A stretch of DNA of 64,000 bases from Spinellus fusiger (GCA_025094145.1 JALLLS010000006.1:1-64000), one strand, 5' to 3'; shown: positions 23,372 to 34,322, numbered from the stretch's first letter. Notes: generated by a model not told the origin, from the sequence alone. Translations and numbers: made by a program.

Positions 23372-24279
23372 ATGACAGTTCATATTTTAGCACGCTCGTT
23401 TTCACTTGGGTCATTGCGCACACTCGAAACACACGCAAGGACTGTCTCGGGGACACGCAGGGTATTTCAGTGGATGTCTGTGCCTGTGCCTGTGCCTGTG
23501 TCTATGCCTGTATCTATGGGCTCCATGAGCACTCGCTTCTACAGCACAGAACCTACTACAAGAAAGCTTATTTATGCTTCTCAGAATGCGGGTCTTGTTA
23601 AACTCATTAAGCTCTTTTCACTCTCTACACTTACAGTAAGTATAGATCTCTTCTTCTTCAGCTTGCTCACTCTAGTCTCAGATCTCTTCTGCAGCCACAC
23701 CTGCTATTCTGTATTTCTGGGACTCTCCTGCTGTCCAGGCAACAGGACTCACAAGCTACATGTTCCTTGGAGGTAATCCACAGCTACTGTAGCTATTAGA
23801 GACAGGGTCTATTACACACCAAGGTAGATGTGTAAAAAAAAGAAAGAGAAATGTAACTTTTATTAGCTCTTGTCGCAAGTACCTGTTCCACCAGTGCCCT
23901 TCACTTCCTCCTATCGCCCTACATCCACACTATTGAACTCCATATCTCCCAAGGAAAGACACTGGCAGATCCAAAGGCACCCCTCATCACACCCAATAGT
24001 ATCATCACCCTCCGTACATTGGATCTGTTGGCCCAGTACCGTCTATCTACCTTGTGTCTGAAGGATCTTGTCCCTGCACCTGGCATGTTTTCTACATGGA
24101 GGGTCAGCAAGAAGATAGCCAATGCGCAACAGACACTCAAGACACTCCATGGCACACCACCCACACTTCCTCAGACACGGTTTTGGCTAGACCAGCGTGG
24201 AGCTGCTGTGTATAGTGAGGAGATAGAGAAAGTGATGCATGTTATTCAAGAACATGACCGTCGACAGCGGCTGATTTAG
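23372..24279 (+). CDS. TMEM70/TMEM186-like mitochondrial membrane protein
   Basis: Three exons (23372-23635, 23682-23772, 23867-24279) give 255 residues. The N-terminus is rich in R, S and T with few acidic residues, like a mitochondrial presequence (about residues 1-60). Then comes TTRKLIYASQNAGLVKLIKL, the pattern of a Y-x-G/N-x-L..K-L-K-x-F-S-L-S-T segment that precedes paired TM helices in the TMEM70/TMEM186/TMEM223 group. Two hydrophobic stretches follow (SAATPAILYF; SYMFLGALVAS-type) and a soluble C-terminal part with ISQGKTL and TPNSIITLRTLD. Animal TMEM70 helps assemble ATP synthase and complex I; the role here is inferred from fold only. It converges with the ZNF511-like gene, with 67 bp between stops. 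Confidence 0.6.
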
Positions 24280-24346
24280 TATATAAAATAAATCAAGCAA
24301 ACAAAGAGAGAAAGAGAAAGATAAAAGGAGGTCTATGGTTGGAGTG

Positions 24347-25172
24347 TCACTCGTCTTTACGCAACACACTCACTTGTGCATTGTATCCAAAGGAAATACG
24401 CTTTGGGATACGCATGCATGCCAATTGAGCCGTCAATGTCTCTATAACCTCCTCCTCCTCCTCATCTTTTTCTTCTGTTTCTTCTTTCTTTTCAAGAATG
24501 AGTTCATAAAGATGAGTCTGTCTCTCTTCAAAACTAAGCGTGCCTGTCTGTACAATATCAAATGGAAAGTGCGATGGATAGGCATGTTCTTTCATCAGGT
24601 GCACTCTACGCTCCTGGGACTGTAAGAATCGTACGTCACAGTCTTCTACATAACAGCAGTACTGGAGGAGTCTATGGGTGTGTCTGTCTCTACCTAAGAA
24701 CCTACTGTGCTCTGGCCCTGGTCCCTTTGCATGCGCTTGATAATGTCATGACACTCATCCAAGTGAAGCACAAGCCAATAAGAAGTGGGGAACACCTTGT
24801 GGCAAACAGAACATGTGTTGCGGTGTCTCTGTTCATAGTGCATTTCATAGGCTGCCAAGGAAGGAAGAAGAAGAGACTGGCCCTGATACTGGCATGAAGG
24901 CTGCTCACAGTAGATAGCAGGAGAACTGTTGAGACACAGAGAATAAGCCTCTGCTGTAGTAAAGAGAAGAGAAGAGAAGAAAGAGAAGAAAGAGGGGGTG
25001 TTGGATAGACCTACGCTGGCAGTTCTGCTGGTGTCTTGGCCTGTTCTTGGTGGGGTGTGTCCTGGCAGTGTGTTTTGTTAAGCCAGAGTGCTCGTAGGGC
25101 TGCAGTGCCTGTTTGGAAGAAAGGTGACTGTGGACTGTAGTCTTTTCTTGTGGGTGTGTAGAGAGAGAACAT
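24347..25172 (-). CDS. ZNF511-like C2H2 zinc-finger protein
   Basis: Minus-strand gene with an order of motifs like ZNF511: CEQPSCQYQG...LAAYEMHYEQRH (first Cys pair and His pair), then CSVCHKVFPTSYWLVLHLDE followed by CHD (second finger), then EDCDVRFLQSQERRVHLMKE ending in HAYPSHFPFD (third, partly degenerate finger). It ends with an acidic coil and TGA at 24347. Coding parts: 24347 to about 24639, about 24692 to 24973, and a likely first exon 25015-25172 (ATG at 25172, MFSLYTPTRKDYSPQSPFFQ). The junction between first and second exon does not keep frame with a GT-AG intron as I read it (one base off), so the 5' exon is uncertain. Probable nuclear protein. It is divergent from MND1 by about 130 bp. 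Confidence 0.65.
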
Positions 25173-25301
25173 TGTGTCTGCTATTTTATCACACTAAAGA
25201 AAGAGAAATAGGCGTGTCTATCAGTCACAGGCATTTCTCTTTCCTCTTTTCCTCTTTTCGTTTTCTTTCTCGCCTTTTACTGATTCTGAATTTGCTGTGG
25301 G
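25173..25301. promoter_or_regulatory. Divergent promoter ZNF511-like / MND1
   Basis: 129 bp between the two putative start codons, pyrimidine-rich on the plus strand (TTTCTCTTTCCTCTTTTCC region). It would serve both genes if the first ZNF511-like exon is correct. Confidence 0.4.
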
Positions 25302-26309
25302 ATGGCAAGTGGATGAAAATGGAATGAAATATAAAGAGATACAACACACCAATGTTGACTGTATTTCCCTAGTCAAGAAAAGGAGTATCTGCTGAAGAAA
25401 AGAGAAAAAGGCTGGAGGCACTGTTCCATGAGTCTGTACGTCCAATAGGTCACTATCAAACCTCAATACAAACATTTATACTTCTATGTATATGTGTATA
25501 TGTGTGTATATATGTGTGTATAGGGTGACTTTTATCAATTGAAGGAAGTGGAGAAGCTTGGCACTAAAAAGGGCATTGGTATGTATCCACCTCTTCTTTC
25601 TCTTATGCTGACCATTGCATTCTCCCTTTAGTATCCCAGGCCATTAAGGATGTCCTTCAGAGTCTGGTGGATGATGGTCTTGTCTCTACGGATAGAATTG
25701 GCACCTCCAACTACTACTGGTCCTTCCCGGCAACAGCTGCATTGGTAGGTGGCATAGGTGGTTGGTATTTCTTATACAGCAGACACACACCCGCATGAGG
25801 GATCTCAAAAGAGAAAGAGACGAAGAATTGGAAAAGAGAAAGAAACTAAAGGAGACCACAGACACACTGTCTTCTGCCTGTCAACCCAGTGTAAATAGAC
25901 ATCCACCACCAAAAGAGATCTTCCCTTATACTTCACATTAGGAAGAAAGAGAAGCCCTACTTCATCAATGGAAACAGGCCCAGCAAGAGAACAAGGCCCT
26001 CTTATTGGCCCTATCACCCTACAAAAACAACGATCCTGTGATGATCAAAGCCAAAGGTAAAAGAATCCCCTCACATTCTATCAGAGAATCATTCCTCACA
26101 CACACACTACCCTTAGCCAGTGCCTCACTAAGAGCCAAGGAAGCAGCCAATCGATGGACAGGTAATCCACACAGGATCACTTCTCCCTCATTCTATGGAT
26201 AGAGAATCTATGGACACTACAGTCGTACTGTGTGCGTACATTTGGTATTGAGCGCAGTGTCCTGAATGAGCAGTTTGGCTTGGAGGACACCTTGGACACT
26301 CTCCCGTAG
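25302..26309 (+). CDS. MND1: MND1, meiotic recombination cofactor
   Basis: Mnd1 pairs with Hop2 and stimulates Dmc1/Rad51 strand exchange in meiosis. Eight exons sum to 203 residues: 25302-25304, 25373-25435, 25524-25578, 25632-25744, 25780-25890, 25942-26056, 26117-26161, 26203-26309. The first coding exon is the ATG alone, followed by an intron with a GC donor (GCAAGT). This gives M-SRKGVSAEEKRKRLEALF, the usual family start. The winged-helix part continues VSQAIKDVLQSLVDDGLV and IGTSNYYWSFP; a charged coiled coil (about 85-165) and RAKEAANRWTENLWTLQSYC complete the protein. The stop is only 42 bp before the next start codon on the same strand. Confidence 0.93.
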
Positions 26310-26351
26310 TCGGATATTGAAATGTAGCTTTAAGGGCCTAGTGTGCTGTCA

Positions 26352-28146
26352 ATGAACCCATGTCTTTTTTTTACTCTATTTCTAATGCCTTTATCACTGA
26401 ATTCTTCTGGCAAAAGGCCTTCCTTTGCCAACTTCCCTATTCCATTTGACCATCCCTACACTCTTCCCACTCTCCTAGTGACTGTGACTGTGTCTTCACT
26501 TGCTTACTATTACCTACAAGCCACTCATGCTGCTGATCTTGTAGAGGCAGTGAGGTTGAGAGATATTCACAGGAGACGTGTTTTGAAGCGTCCTGAAGAG
26601 AGATATGCCAGTCTCAAAGTAAGAGTGGTATTGTTGTTGTTACCATAGTCTACTAGTGCAATACCAGTGCAATACTATTATGTATTCAAGAGGAAAAAGA
26701 CCGGGAGTCAATAACACTCTGTCTGTTAGCTAGGTTGGACGTCACTTTGCTAACCCATTTATCGAGTGGCAGCCTGTTTCTTGGTGGAGAACAGCTGTAC
26801 TATGGACACAGTGGTATTGCAGTATCTATTATCACAGCAGCAACCATAGCAACCACACCACCACCACCACCACTAACAGCAGCAGCAGCAAGGTAAAGCA
26901 GTCAATATCAATGGTTCTTGTACCCACTCCCCTCAGACACAGGAAGCCACACTGCCAGTGCACCCTCTTTCTGTGACTCGCCTGTTTCCTCTCCATGCCT
27001 CTTCTTCCACTGCTAGTTCAGAAACACCCGCTACATTTACTTGGTTTGGGTAATAACCACTGCTCTTTTATTAGAACCAGTCTATTGGAAATAGCATCCA
27101 AGACCACTCACACCTTTCTCCTCATAGACAGTCCACATGCCTGGTCACATTGGAGGGGATTGGACTCTTAACAGATCCCGTCTTTAGTAGTTCCATTGGA
27201 AATACTTGCCTTGGACCCAAACGATTAAGACCTCCGCCATGTTCATTGGAAGACATTAAGGACCATATCGATATTGTTCTGATTTCCCATAACCACTTTG
27301 ACCATTTGGGTAAAGTGTCTTTTGTCTGTCTATTTCTACTCCTACTCCTACTTCCCCTACGTGTCCACTAATGTGACCATCATTGTGTATCAACAGATGA
27401 AAAAGTTGTTGATACTCTCGGCAACTCTGTCACTTGGTATATTCCATTGGGCCTTAGGGATTGGTTTGTTAACAAGGGGATTGATAATGTAGAGTATGGG
27501 CATGAATCCTGAGGTTTATTATTCACTGTGGCATTAGGTTATAGAATTGGATTGGTGGCAGGAGATTCATCCAAAGGAATGTCCCAGTCTTACCATCGCA
27601 TGTGTGCCGGCCATGGTAAGAAAGACGAAAGAGGACGACATTGGCCTATTGACTCACTCATTCTTCTTTATTATCAGCATTCGAGTGGTCAGAGAGAACT
27701 GTTGGATAACAACGAAACCCTTTGGTGTAGCTTTGTGATCAAAACAAACAAGGAGAGCCTGTTCTTCTGGTAATTAGAACCAAACATACACACATAGAAA
27801 TAACAAACAATGTCTTAGTGGAGACAGTGGGTATGTGCCCGATCTCTTCAAGGCCATTGGTGATCTGTATGGTCCCTTTTGTTTGGCTGCCCTTCCTATT
27901 GGTCATTATGAACCAGAAGAATACATAAAGTCTCATCACATGGGTCCTATGGAGGCCATCCAGGCTCATATGGATTTGGGTCGTCCCAAGATATCCGTAG
28001 GGATTCATTGGGGCACCTTTAGATTCTCAGAGGAGTCTTGTTTGGAGCCTAGTATTCTATTGAAAAAGGCGTGGAAGAAGAGGCAGTTGAGTGGACAAGA
28101 CCGCCTTGTAACTACTGCTGTGGGAGAGACATTGGATCTTGTGTAG
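26352..28146 (+). CDS. NAPE-PLD-like metallo-beta-lactamase hydrolase
   Basis: Zinc hydrolase of the N-acyl-phosphatidylethanolamine phospholipase D family, which releases N-acylethanolamines from membrane lipids. Eight exons (26352-26618, 26734-26892, 26937-27049, 27128-27309, 27397-27488, 27538-27615, 27678-27769, 27819-28146) give 436 residues. An N-terminal hydrophobic segment and a second one at TLLVTVTVSSLAYYYL suggest membrane attachment. The metal-binding motif is SHNHFDHLD (HxHxDH); upstream TWFGQSTCLVTLEG and TDPVF, downstream CGDSGYVPDLF, GHYEPEEY and SVGIHWGTF match the family. A Ser/Asn/Thr-rich insert (HSNHTTTTTTNSSSSK) at about residue 130 is unusual. The ATG at 26352 is the first in frame; an alternative Met lies 14 codons later. 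Confidence 0.87.
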
Positions 28147-28670
28147 CTGGGATTCCTCCCAATGTCTGTACAAAGACAAGTGTATTCTATAGGTAGCTAT
28201 CCAAGTGGACTGTTTCTACTATTGTAAAACAAACAATAGCCTATGAATAAATAAATAAATAACTACATAAATAACTACATAAATAACTACATAATAACAG
28301 CACTAGTAATAAAAAGAGAATGCCTCAGAGGTAAAAGAAGAATAGCATAGATTCATGCCATCCATAGTCTATTTTCTAACTCTACTCTCCTTGGACTTGT
28401 AATCCACTGCTCAAGTCACAAAGAAGAGTGACGTATATGTCATGTGATCTACTGCCTAACATCTACACTCATACCCACCCACAGCAACAGACCCTGCCCT
28501 GGTTTGTTTATTGTGACTTGCTGTCTACTGCAAAAGTCCTTGTCACTTTCCTTTGGCTTGTTTCTTTCTCTTCTTTTTTTTTTCCCTTCTCTTTCTCTCC
28601 GACTCGCCTCCCGCCCCGCTTCCCCTCTCCTCCTCTTTTTTTTTCTTACATTCCACTGTGATATTAAGGC
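28147..28670. other. Intergenic before QCR7
   Basis: It contains an (AAAT/ACTACATAAATA) low-complexity run at 28,240-28,295 and a long pyrimidine-rich stretch (28,545-28,650) just upstream of the QCR7 start, which probably belongs to that gene's promoter or leader. I see no gene. Confidence 0.5.
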
Positions 28671-29195
28671 ATGTCTCTCTCTCTCAAGACATTTATCCAG
28701 AGCTCAAAATTCCTTTCGGGTCTTGTCACTCCTGTAGCCAAGGCCTATGTCAGTGCTGCTGGCTATCGTCAAATAGGTGACGTTCTTTTGTTATTGTATA
28801 TCTGTAGTCTGTAGTCTGTAGTCTGTAGTCTGTAGTCCATAGTCCATGGCACTGATACACCCTACACACCCTACACCTTACACCTTACACCTTACACCTT
28901 ACACCTTATACTACCTATAGGTCTCTACTACGATGACCTTCTTGTTGAGGAAAGTCCTCTTGTACAGGAAGCCCTCCGTCGTCTTGAAATCAACAACCCC
29001 ACCGCCGCCTATGAACGTGCTTACCGTATACGCGTCGCCCAACAGTGCTCTCTGTCGCACACCCTTCTTCCTCGTGAGGAGTGGGTCACTCCACAGCAGG
29101 ATGAGAGATATCTCCAGCCATTGATTGATGAGGTGACTGCCGAATTCGCCGAACGTGAAGCTTTTGACAATGTGAAGTTTACCGCCACTCATTAA
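28671..29195 (+). CDS. QCR7: QCR7, cytochrome bc1 complex subunit 7
   Basis: Small matrix-side subunit of respiratory complex III (UQCRB family), needed for assembly around cytochrome b. Two exons (28671-28776, 28921-29195) give 126 residues, the family length. The intron 28777-28920 splits Gly in RQIG-LYYDDL. Supporting strings: AAGYRQIGLYYDDLLVEESP, VQEALRRL, AYRIRVAQQCSLSHTLLPRE (the conserved R-RxxxA.Q.s..h..LP..eW), then EWVTPQQDERYLQPLIDEV. AATAAA overlaps the stop region (TTAATAAAG). The intron is built largely of two heptamer arrays. Confidence 0.92.
28803..28912. repeat. Two heptamer arrays in the QCR7 intron
   Basis: About five copies of CTGTAGT followed by variants (CCATAGT), then a run of CACCCTA/CACCTTA heptamers (seven or more copies) reaching close to the splice acceptor. 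They make up most of the intron. Confidence 0.85.
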
Positions 29196-29602
29196 TAAAG
29201 TAGCAGTATCGATGTGACTGTGACTGTGAATCAGCGTGTGTAGTTAGAAGAGAGAAAAAAAGAGAAAGAGTGTGTATTAAGACAGTAACAATGACAGTGA
29301 GTTTAGCCTGTATCTATTGGCAGATGGAAATACAGTCATATAATGCTTCACAACAATGAGAAAAGACACAAAGAAGAAGGACACAAAGAAAGAAAGAAAG
29401 AAAGAAAAAAAGAGTAACATAGCAACAGAGTAAGACAATAAGTAACATAGCAACAAAAAAGTGTGGGTTGCTAACAAATGAAACATGCAAGCTGGGCAAG
29501 ATCACATGTGTTTGTGCAGGACACTTTATTATAATTATATCTTTTTATTTTATTTTTGGATGTTCATTTTGGGAGCATTTTCTCTGCTGACGGGGTATTT
29601 TA
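29196..29602. other. Intergenic QCR7 to F-box gene
   Basis: AAAG-rich run (29,380-29,415) and T-rich stretch (29,530-29,560). A 14-bp string AGTAACATAGCAAC occurs twice (29,413 and 29,440). No gene seen. Confidence 0.5.
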
Positions 29603-30907
29603 ATGTCTGCTTCTTCAATTCAAAATCCTCCTTTCTTTATGTTCTTACTCCACTTACCTTTTGATATCTTGCGTGAAATTCTCCGCCATCTTCCTCGCCC
29701 TGCCATTGCTCAACTCTGCTTAACCTGCAAAGACGCCTCTACTCAATGTCTTCCTGCTCTCTACCACCATATCACTCTAGGCTACAAAGCACACGTCCGC
29801 CAATTGGTACATGGCATCCGACATCGCCCCGAACTCCGGCATACCCTGGAGCAATACACACGAAAGATCACTCTCAGGCCTCGTCAAAGCGGGAGTCACT
29901 GGCTCATTGCCGACTTCTTCAGTCTGTTTCCCGTCCTCTCTTCTGTCACTGTAGTGGTATTGAGCCATTTTGCCCATCTCTCTGTGAACAGGATAAGGCA
30001 GCTGGCATTGACCCTTCCACGTGTCTCCCACTTGTCCATAGAATACTGCAATCTGGTTGTCAACAAGGAGGAAGCAAGAGAAGCCGACTGGGGTGTTATG
30101 GAGACCACCTTTCCCAGTGACACAAGCGAGCGGTATGAACTGGCTACATGTGAAGGTGTCTTTCGAGAAGCCGCCCAACTGAGTCTGGTATGGACGGACT
30201 TTTCCCCCACAGCCCTCCAAGAGGTATTTCGAGCAGTGCCTAAAGTGCTAAGAATCGATCTCGGCGCCAATCACAATAAGATCCAGCATGCAAACGATGA
30301 ATCTGTGGCTATGCTCCCAACATTGTGTCCACAACTGCAGCACATTTCCGTGTCACTTCAGCAGGTCAAGGAGTCTACTTTGTGCAGTATGATCTCCCAT
30401 TATGCCCAACAGCTAAAAACATTGTCGGTGCGTTGTGATAGTCCAGAGACACTGCAAACAGTAGCCACACATGCTACTCAATTGAAATCACTGACAGTGA
30501 GGGCAGCCAACACCCCGTGGGCAGCAGCTCCCTTTTCTCCAGCAACAAAACAAGGCCAAGAGCATTCTGTCAGTGACATAGTGACAGGCATTCTTGAGCA
30601 TTGTCAGGGGTTAATACAGTTAGAAATGGAGTCTTGGATGATGCAAGACGTCCCTTTCCTTGTATGGCGTGCCTTGGAAACAGTGGCAGAGAGAAGGGAT
30701 CCACAACAGAAGCACAATGTGTTTTTAGCTATGCAGCCACAGAAAATGCCAGCAAAACACAAGGGACGAATGTTGTGTGAGGTGTATGAGGACATGCCTG
30801 CTACTCCCAGAGTCTCTGTCGAGGATATGAATAAGGAACAAGGCAGTCTTAGAAAGACACTGAGGCTACAAAGGGAGGAGCTGCAGGAGATTCGTCTGCT
30901 TATTTGA
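29603..30907 (+). CDS. F-box / leucine-rich-repeat-like protein
   Basis: Single-exon gene, 434 residues. The N-terminal F-box (about residues 15-55) reads LPFDILREILRHLPRPAIAQ followed by LCLTCKDASTQCLPALYHHI, the standard Skp1-binding motif. The rest contains degenerate leucine-rich repeats (LPRVSHLSIEYCNLV, LCPQLQHISVSLQQV, LKTLSVRCDSPETL, LIQLEMESW) that would choose the substrate of an SCF ubiquitin ligase. The closing part is basic and helical. Substrate unknown; paralogues are numerous in these fungi. SKP1 itself is encoded at 11980-12774. GC content and codon use are a little higher than in neighbouring genes. Confidence 0.85.
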   Translation: MSASSIQNPPFFMFLLHLPFDILREILRHLPRPAIAQLCLTCKDASTQCLPALYHHITLGYKAHVRQLVHGIRHRPELRHTLEQYTRKITLRPRQSGSHWLIADFFSLFPVLSSVTVVVLSHFAHLSVNRIRQLALTLPRVSHLSIEYCNLVVNKEEAREADWGVMETTFPSDTSERYELATCEGVFREAAQLSLVWTDFSPTALQEVFRAVPKVLRIDLGANHNKIQHANDESVAMLPTLCPQLQHISVSLQQVKESTLCSMISHYAQQLKTLSVRCDSPETLQTVATHATQLKSLTVRAANTPWAAAPFSPATKQGQEHSVSDIVTGILEHCQGLIQLEMESWMMQDVPFLVWRALETVAERRDPQQKHNVFLAMQPQKMPAKHKGRMLCEVYEDMPATPRVSVEDMNKEQGSLRKTLRLQREELQEIRLLI

Positions 30908-31294
30908 TTGACTGTACTCACAGTTCACTTGCTAATGGGATGGCTTCATGGTTTTGCTATCTTTGGCCGTATTATTTATTTCTCACTTTTCTTTGTTTAT
31001 TTTACTTTCTATTTTATATATTGTGTTTAATTTATTCTCTTTCTTTTTTATTCTAATTTCATTTATATCCTCTATAATGAATTCCTGTCCAACAAACAAA
31101 CAAACAAACAAAGAGAGAAACAAAGAGAGAAAGAGAAGGGGGAGGGATGTGGACTTGGGCTATAGATTGGATAGAGGGTAGGCAAATGTCTCCATAGCAC
31201 AATGAGAAAAGACAGTCACACTAAGGATCCTTATTCTGAAGAGAGAACAGCCACTTTGCTCCTTCCCTTTCTACAGTGTGGGTCAGCTCTTCTC

Positions 31295-32262
31295 ATGGTA
31301 AGGTAGTGTGGTAGGCTTGGTCTCACTGTCTGTTGCTTCCTCCTCTATTGGATCTGGTGTAGTCTGTAAGTCATGTTTTCTTATGATGCAATAGTATAAA
31401 ACAAACTAGAGTAAGTCTTCAATGGAGTAGCATAGAATAGAATAGCATAGTATAGAATGGAATAGTATAGAATGGAATGGAATAGAATGGAATGGAATAG
31501 AATAGCATATAATGAAATAGAATTGCATGGCATGGCATGGCATAGCATACTATAGAACGGGGTATATTAGTATAAAGTAGCATCAATAAACAAACACTGG
31601 CCTACATAAAATATAAAGGAATGATCGCAAAAAAAAACACACACACACACACAAAGTAACCTTTCTGTATCTTGTCTCCTTGTTTTGAGTAGTATTTTCT
31701 GCCCCATTTGACCAACGGTAAGCCATCAGGTAAAGTACATTCTACTGACAAAATAAAGGCTGGCAAGTCGACCAGGCTATTCTATCAGAGGAGGATAGAG
31801 TAGTCATCATCCGCTTTGGTCATGATTGGGACCCTACGTGTATGAAAATGGATGAAATTCTGTACAGTATTGCTGAGAAAGTAAAGAATTTTGCCGTGGT
31901 CTACTTGGTGGATATTACGGAAGTGCCTGATTTTAATAAAGTAAGTCTACAGTGGGTTTCACAGAAATAACATGGCAAAGATGTACGAGTTGTATGATCC
32001 ATGCACAACCATGTTCTTTTTCCGTAACAAGCATATCATGGTGGATCTTGGCACGGGTAACAATAATAAAATTAACTGGGCTCTGGATGATAAACAAGAG
32101 ATGATTGACTTGGTAGAAGTAAGTTTGGTGTTCTCTCTCTTTAAAAAAAAAAGAAGCTAGTGGCTGACATGGATATCTATAAAGACAGTATACCGCGGAG
32201 CAAGAAAAGGTCGAGGTTTGGTGGTATCTCTGAAGGATTATTCTACAAAATACAAGTATTAA
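31295..32262 (+). CDS. dim1: DIM1/TXNL4A, U5 snRNP thioredoxin-like protein
   Basis: Core component of the U5 and U4/U6.U5 spliceosomal particles, with a thioredoxin fold but no redox site. Certain exons: 31693-31717, 31759-31940, 31981-32118, 32185-32262, encoding YFLPHLTNGWQVDQAILSEE, VVIIRFGHDWDPTCMKMDE, YLVDITEVPDFNKMYELYD, FFFRNKHIMVDLGTGNNNKI and VYRGARKGRGLVVSLKDYST; the end KYKY-TAA is the family end. The first codon(s) lie upstream; an ATG at 31295-31297 followed at once by GTAAGG fits phase, giving 141 residues, but implies a 395-bp intron, long for this window, so the start is tentative. Confidence 0.9.
31425..31560. repeat. GGAAT/AGAAT pentamer satellite-like run
   Basis: Imperfect pentamers (TAGAATGGAATAGAATGG pattern, then CATGG repeats) lying between the tentative start codon and second exon of dim1. 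The unit resembles the GGAAT type of satellite DNA. Confidence 0.75.
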
Positions 32263-33893
32263 ATAAACAGCTGTCATGTAATATAACTCTATTTTCTATT
32301 GGCGTAAGCTGAGTGGTCTGTTGCATTATAAGCGAAATGTATTAGTTAAAAGTTACTGAACTATTGGTTTATCCATCATAGTATAGAAATAAACACTATA
32401 GTAAACAAGCCACGTTATTCATAGGTAATATCATGCATTTCTTCTATATTAAAAAGTAGATGCCGCTGAACGGCTGGTGAGACTGAAAGATCTTCGTTGT
32501 GTGTATCACTCACACATTGGACCTCATGGACATTTCATAATCTAGGCAAGTTGTACACACTAGAGAAATGGAAAAGCGCCGTTGGTATCTGTGACATTTA
32601 ATTACTTGTCTACATTTAACTATTCTCATAGAACACAAATGATAGTCTACGCACTATTTGTCCTTCCAGCGTAAATATATTCACATAGACTAATTTACTT
32701 GTATCAAATAATAATAAAAAGTACACTTTATTGGTAAATGTAAATATTATTATAGAAATAGAATAGACCAGCTGTCTACCAATAGAATCATTCATTAGGA
32801 TGGATAGATGAAGAATTCAAATTAACACTTATTCAAACTGCTCAGAATTTGTTCTAATTTATAACTGGAATGAGATGCATTTTTATTACACGTCTAGGAA
32901 GAGGATACTGTAGGCTTTATCTTTGTATGTCTTGGCTCTGTGTCTTTCTGTAAGAACCCTCATTGATATCTGTTTTCAACTCAGTCATCAGTTGGCAATG
33001 AAAGCAGACGCAGTGTTCAATACTTGACTGAGAGCCGTAGGTAGATCCTACTGCTGGTCCATAGCTCTACATGGGCACCGGTACTGTCATGGGTGCCTTT
33101 ATTGTTTATTTCTATGCCATCAGACAGATAGGGGAATGTTGGTAAATTCTCAAGTGGTGAGTTGTTATAATCTAAGATGGCTGGTACTGCAGATTGACAG
33201 CTAGGCAGTTAGATGGTGACCGTGGCAAAGAACGTTTTGTATTTAGTGATGATAATGATAATGATAAAAGAAAGGCTTGTAAAAGATCTCTTGGAGACAC
33301 CTTTCCTTTAGACTAGACTCAATAGTATGTCACTGCTTCAGTTAAGCAACAGCACAGTCTAATAACGTGTGTGGGTAGAGACACTCTTTATTATGCTTCT
33401 GTCAGAATTAACTCAACATTTAGCTTTGTGTAAAATGCAGTCTCTGGTTTCTGGATCATGTTTCCAAGACTCGGCTGTTATTACTCTGCAAACAGTAGGC
33501 TTGGAAAACACGAAAATGGACTTGGCATCTATTTCATTAGAGTGTGTATCTACTGCATATCAGCCCCATATTGGCATACTAAATGTGCTGGATGCTCTTT
33601 TTATTATTATTATTATTATTATTACAGTAGTCTGCTGGACTGGGGCTGCCGATGGACCTTTTGCCACCCGAGTCTATCCATCACCTATTTTTTTTGATAT
33701 ACTGCCGGTCGTAGCATCTAATGAATTAAAGTAGGCAGAAGTTAGAAAGAGTTTTCTGTATTTTGTTAGTTTATTTCTGTGAGTGTATCTATTTCCTATG
33801 AGTTATAGTTATTTATTTTAATTGTCTTTTGTACTTTTGACAAAAACATGCTTTTTTTTATCTTTTCTTTTAAAGAAAGAAAGATAGAAAGAA
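32263..33893. other. Intergenic, no convincing gene
   Basis: AT-rich. A 121-codon open frame at 33369-33734 contains an isoleucine run coded by an (ATT)n repeat (33,600-33,625) and resembles nothing I recognise, so I do not call it. No tRNA or snRNA was recognised. Confidence 0.4.
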
Positions 33894-34322
33894 CTATCTT
33901 TTGTATAGCTCCTTGACCTTCTTTTCAAGGTCTACTATAGAAAGAATCTTTGTTCCCTTTTTCCACTCAAACCATTGGACTATTTCACGAGTTCTTCCGA
34001 TCCCGTTAGAGTTCAGAGGCTTATGAAGTGCTAGTCTTCGCCATTCTCTCCCCAGATTTCTCTGTTTATATTTTCCTTTCATAATCTTATTCTTAGTGTT
34101 TATGATGTCCACTTCGAATTTTGTTGGGCCTAGAAGAAGATCTGCCTTCCACATCTCAGTGTTTGCAACAAGAATTTTTCTTCTTATGATCACTTTTGGA
34201 GGAGCAATATTGTTGTAGTTGCTGATGTTAAGCATTATTTTTTCTTTGAATTGAAGATGAAGGAAAATAAAAGAAAGAGTATAGACTCTATCTATAGAAA
34301 CGTAAGGAATAAAAACCCACAC
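33894..34322 (-). CDS. Uncharacterised 142-codon open frame
   Basis: Intron-less open frame with a hydrophobic start (YTLSFIFLHLQF) and a strongly charged remainder (KIMKGKYKQRNLGREWRRLA, TREIVQWFEWKKG, VDLEKKVKELYKR). Codon choice looks coding-like in the second half; the annotated first Met may not be real (an internal MLNISNYNNI is an alternative). It sits alone in a gene-poor stretch. I do not recognise the family. It may be a fragment of a mobile-element gene. Confidence 0.35.
   Translation of the reverse strand: MWVFIPYVSIDRVYTLSFIFLHLQFKEKIMLNISNYNNIAPPKVIIRRKILVANTEMWKADLLLGPTKFEVDIINTKNKIMKGKYKQRNLGREWRRLALHKPLNSNGIGRTREIVQWFEWKKGTKILSIVDLEKKVKELYKR

Noticed and set aside
23350..23601. 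Cys-rich open frame (CACACACVYACIYG)
   Set aside because: Shadow frame of the TMEM70-like first exon, which has a better start and spliced continuation.
28800..28915. CRISPR-like or telomere-like array
   Set aside because: Heptamer tandem repeats without spacers, inside a clearly spliced nuclear intron.
33369..33734. 121-codon open frame
   Set aside because: Contains an (ATT)n isoleucine run, no recognisable motif and no conserved-looking segments; could be chance in AT-rich DNA.
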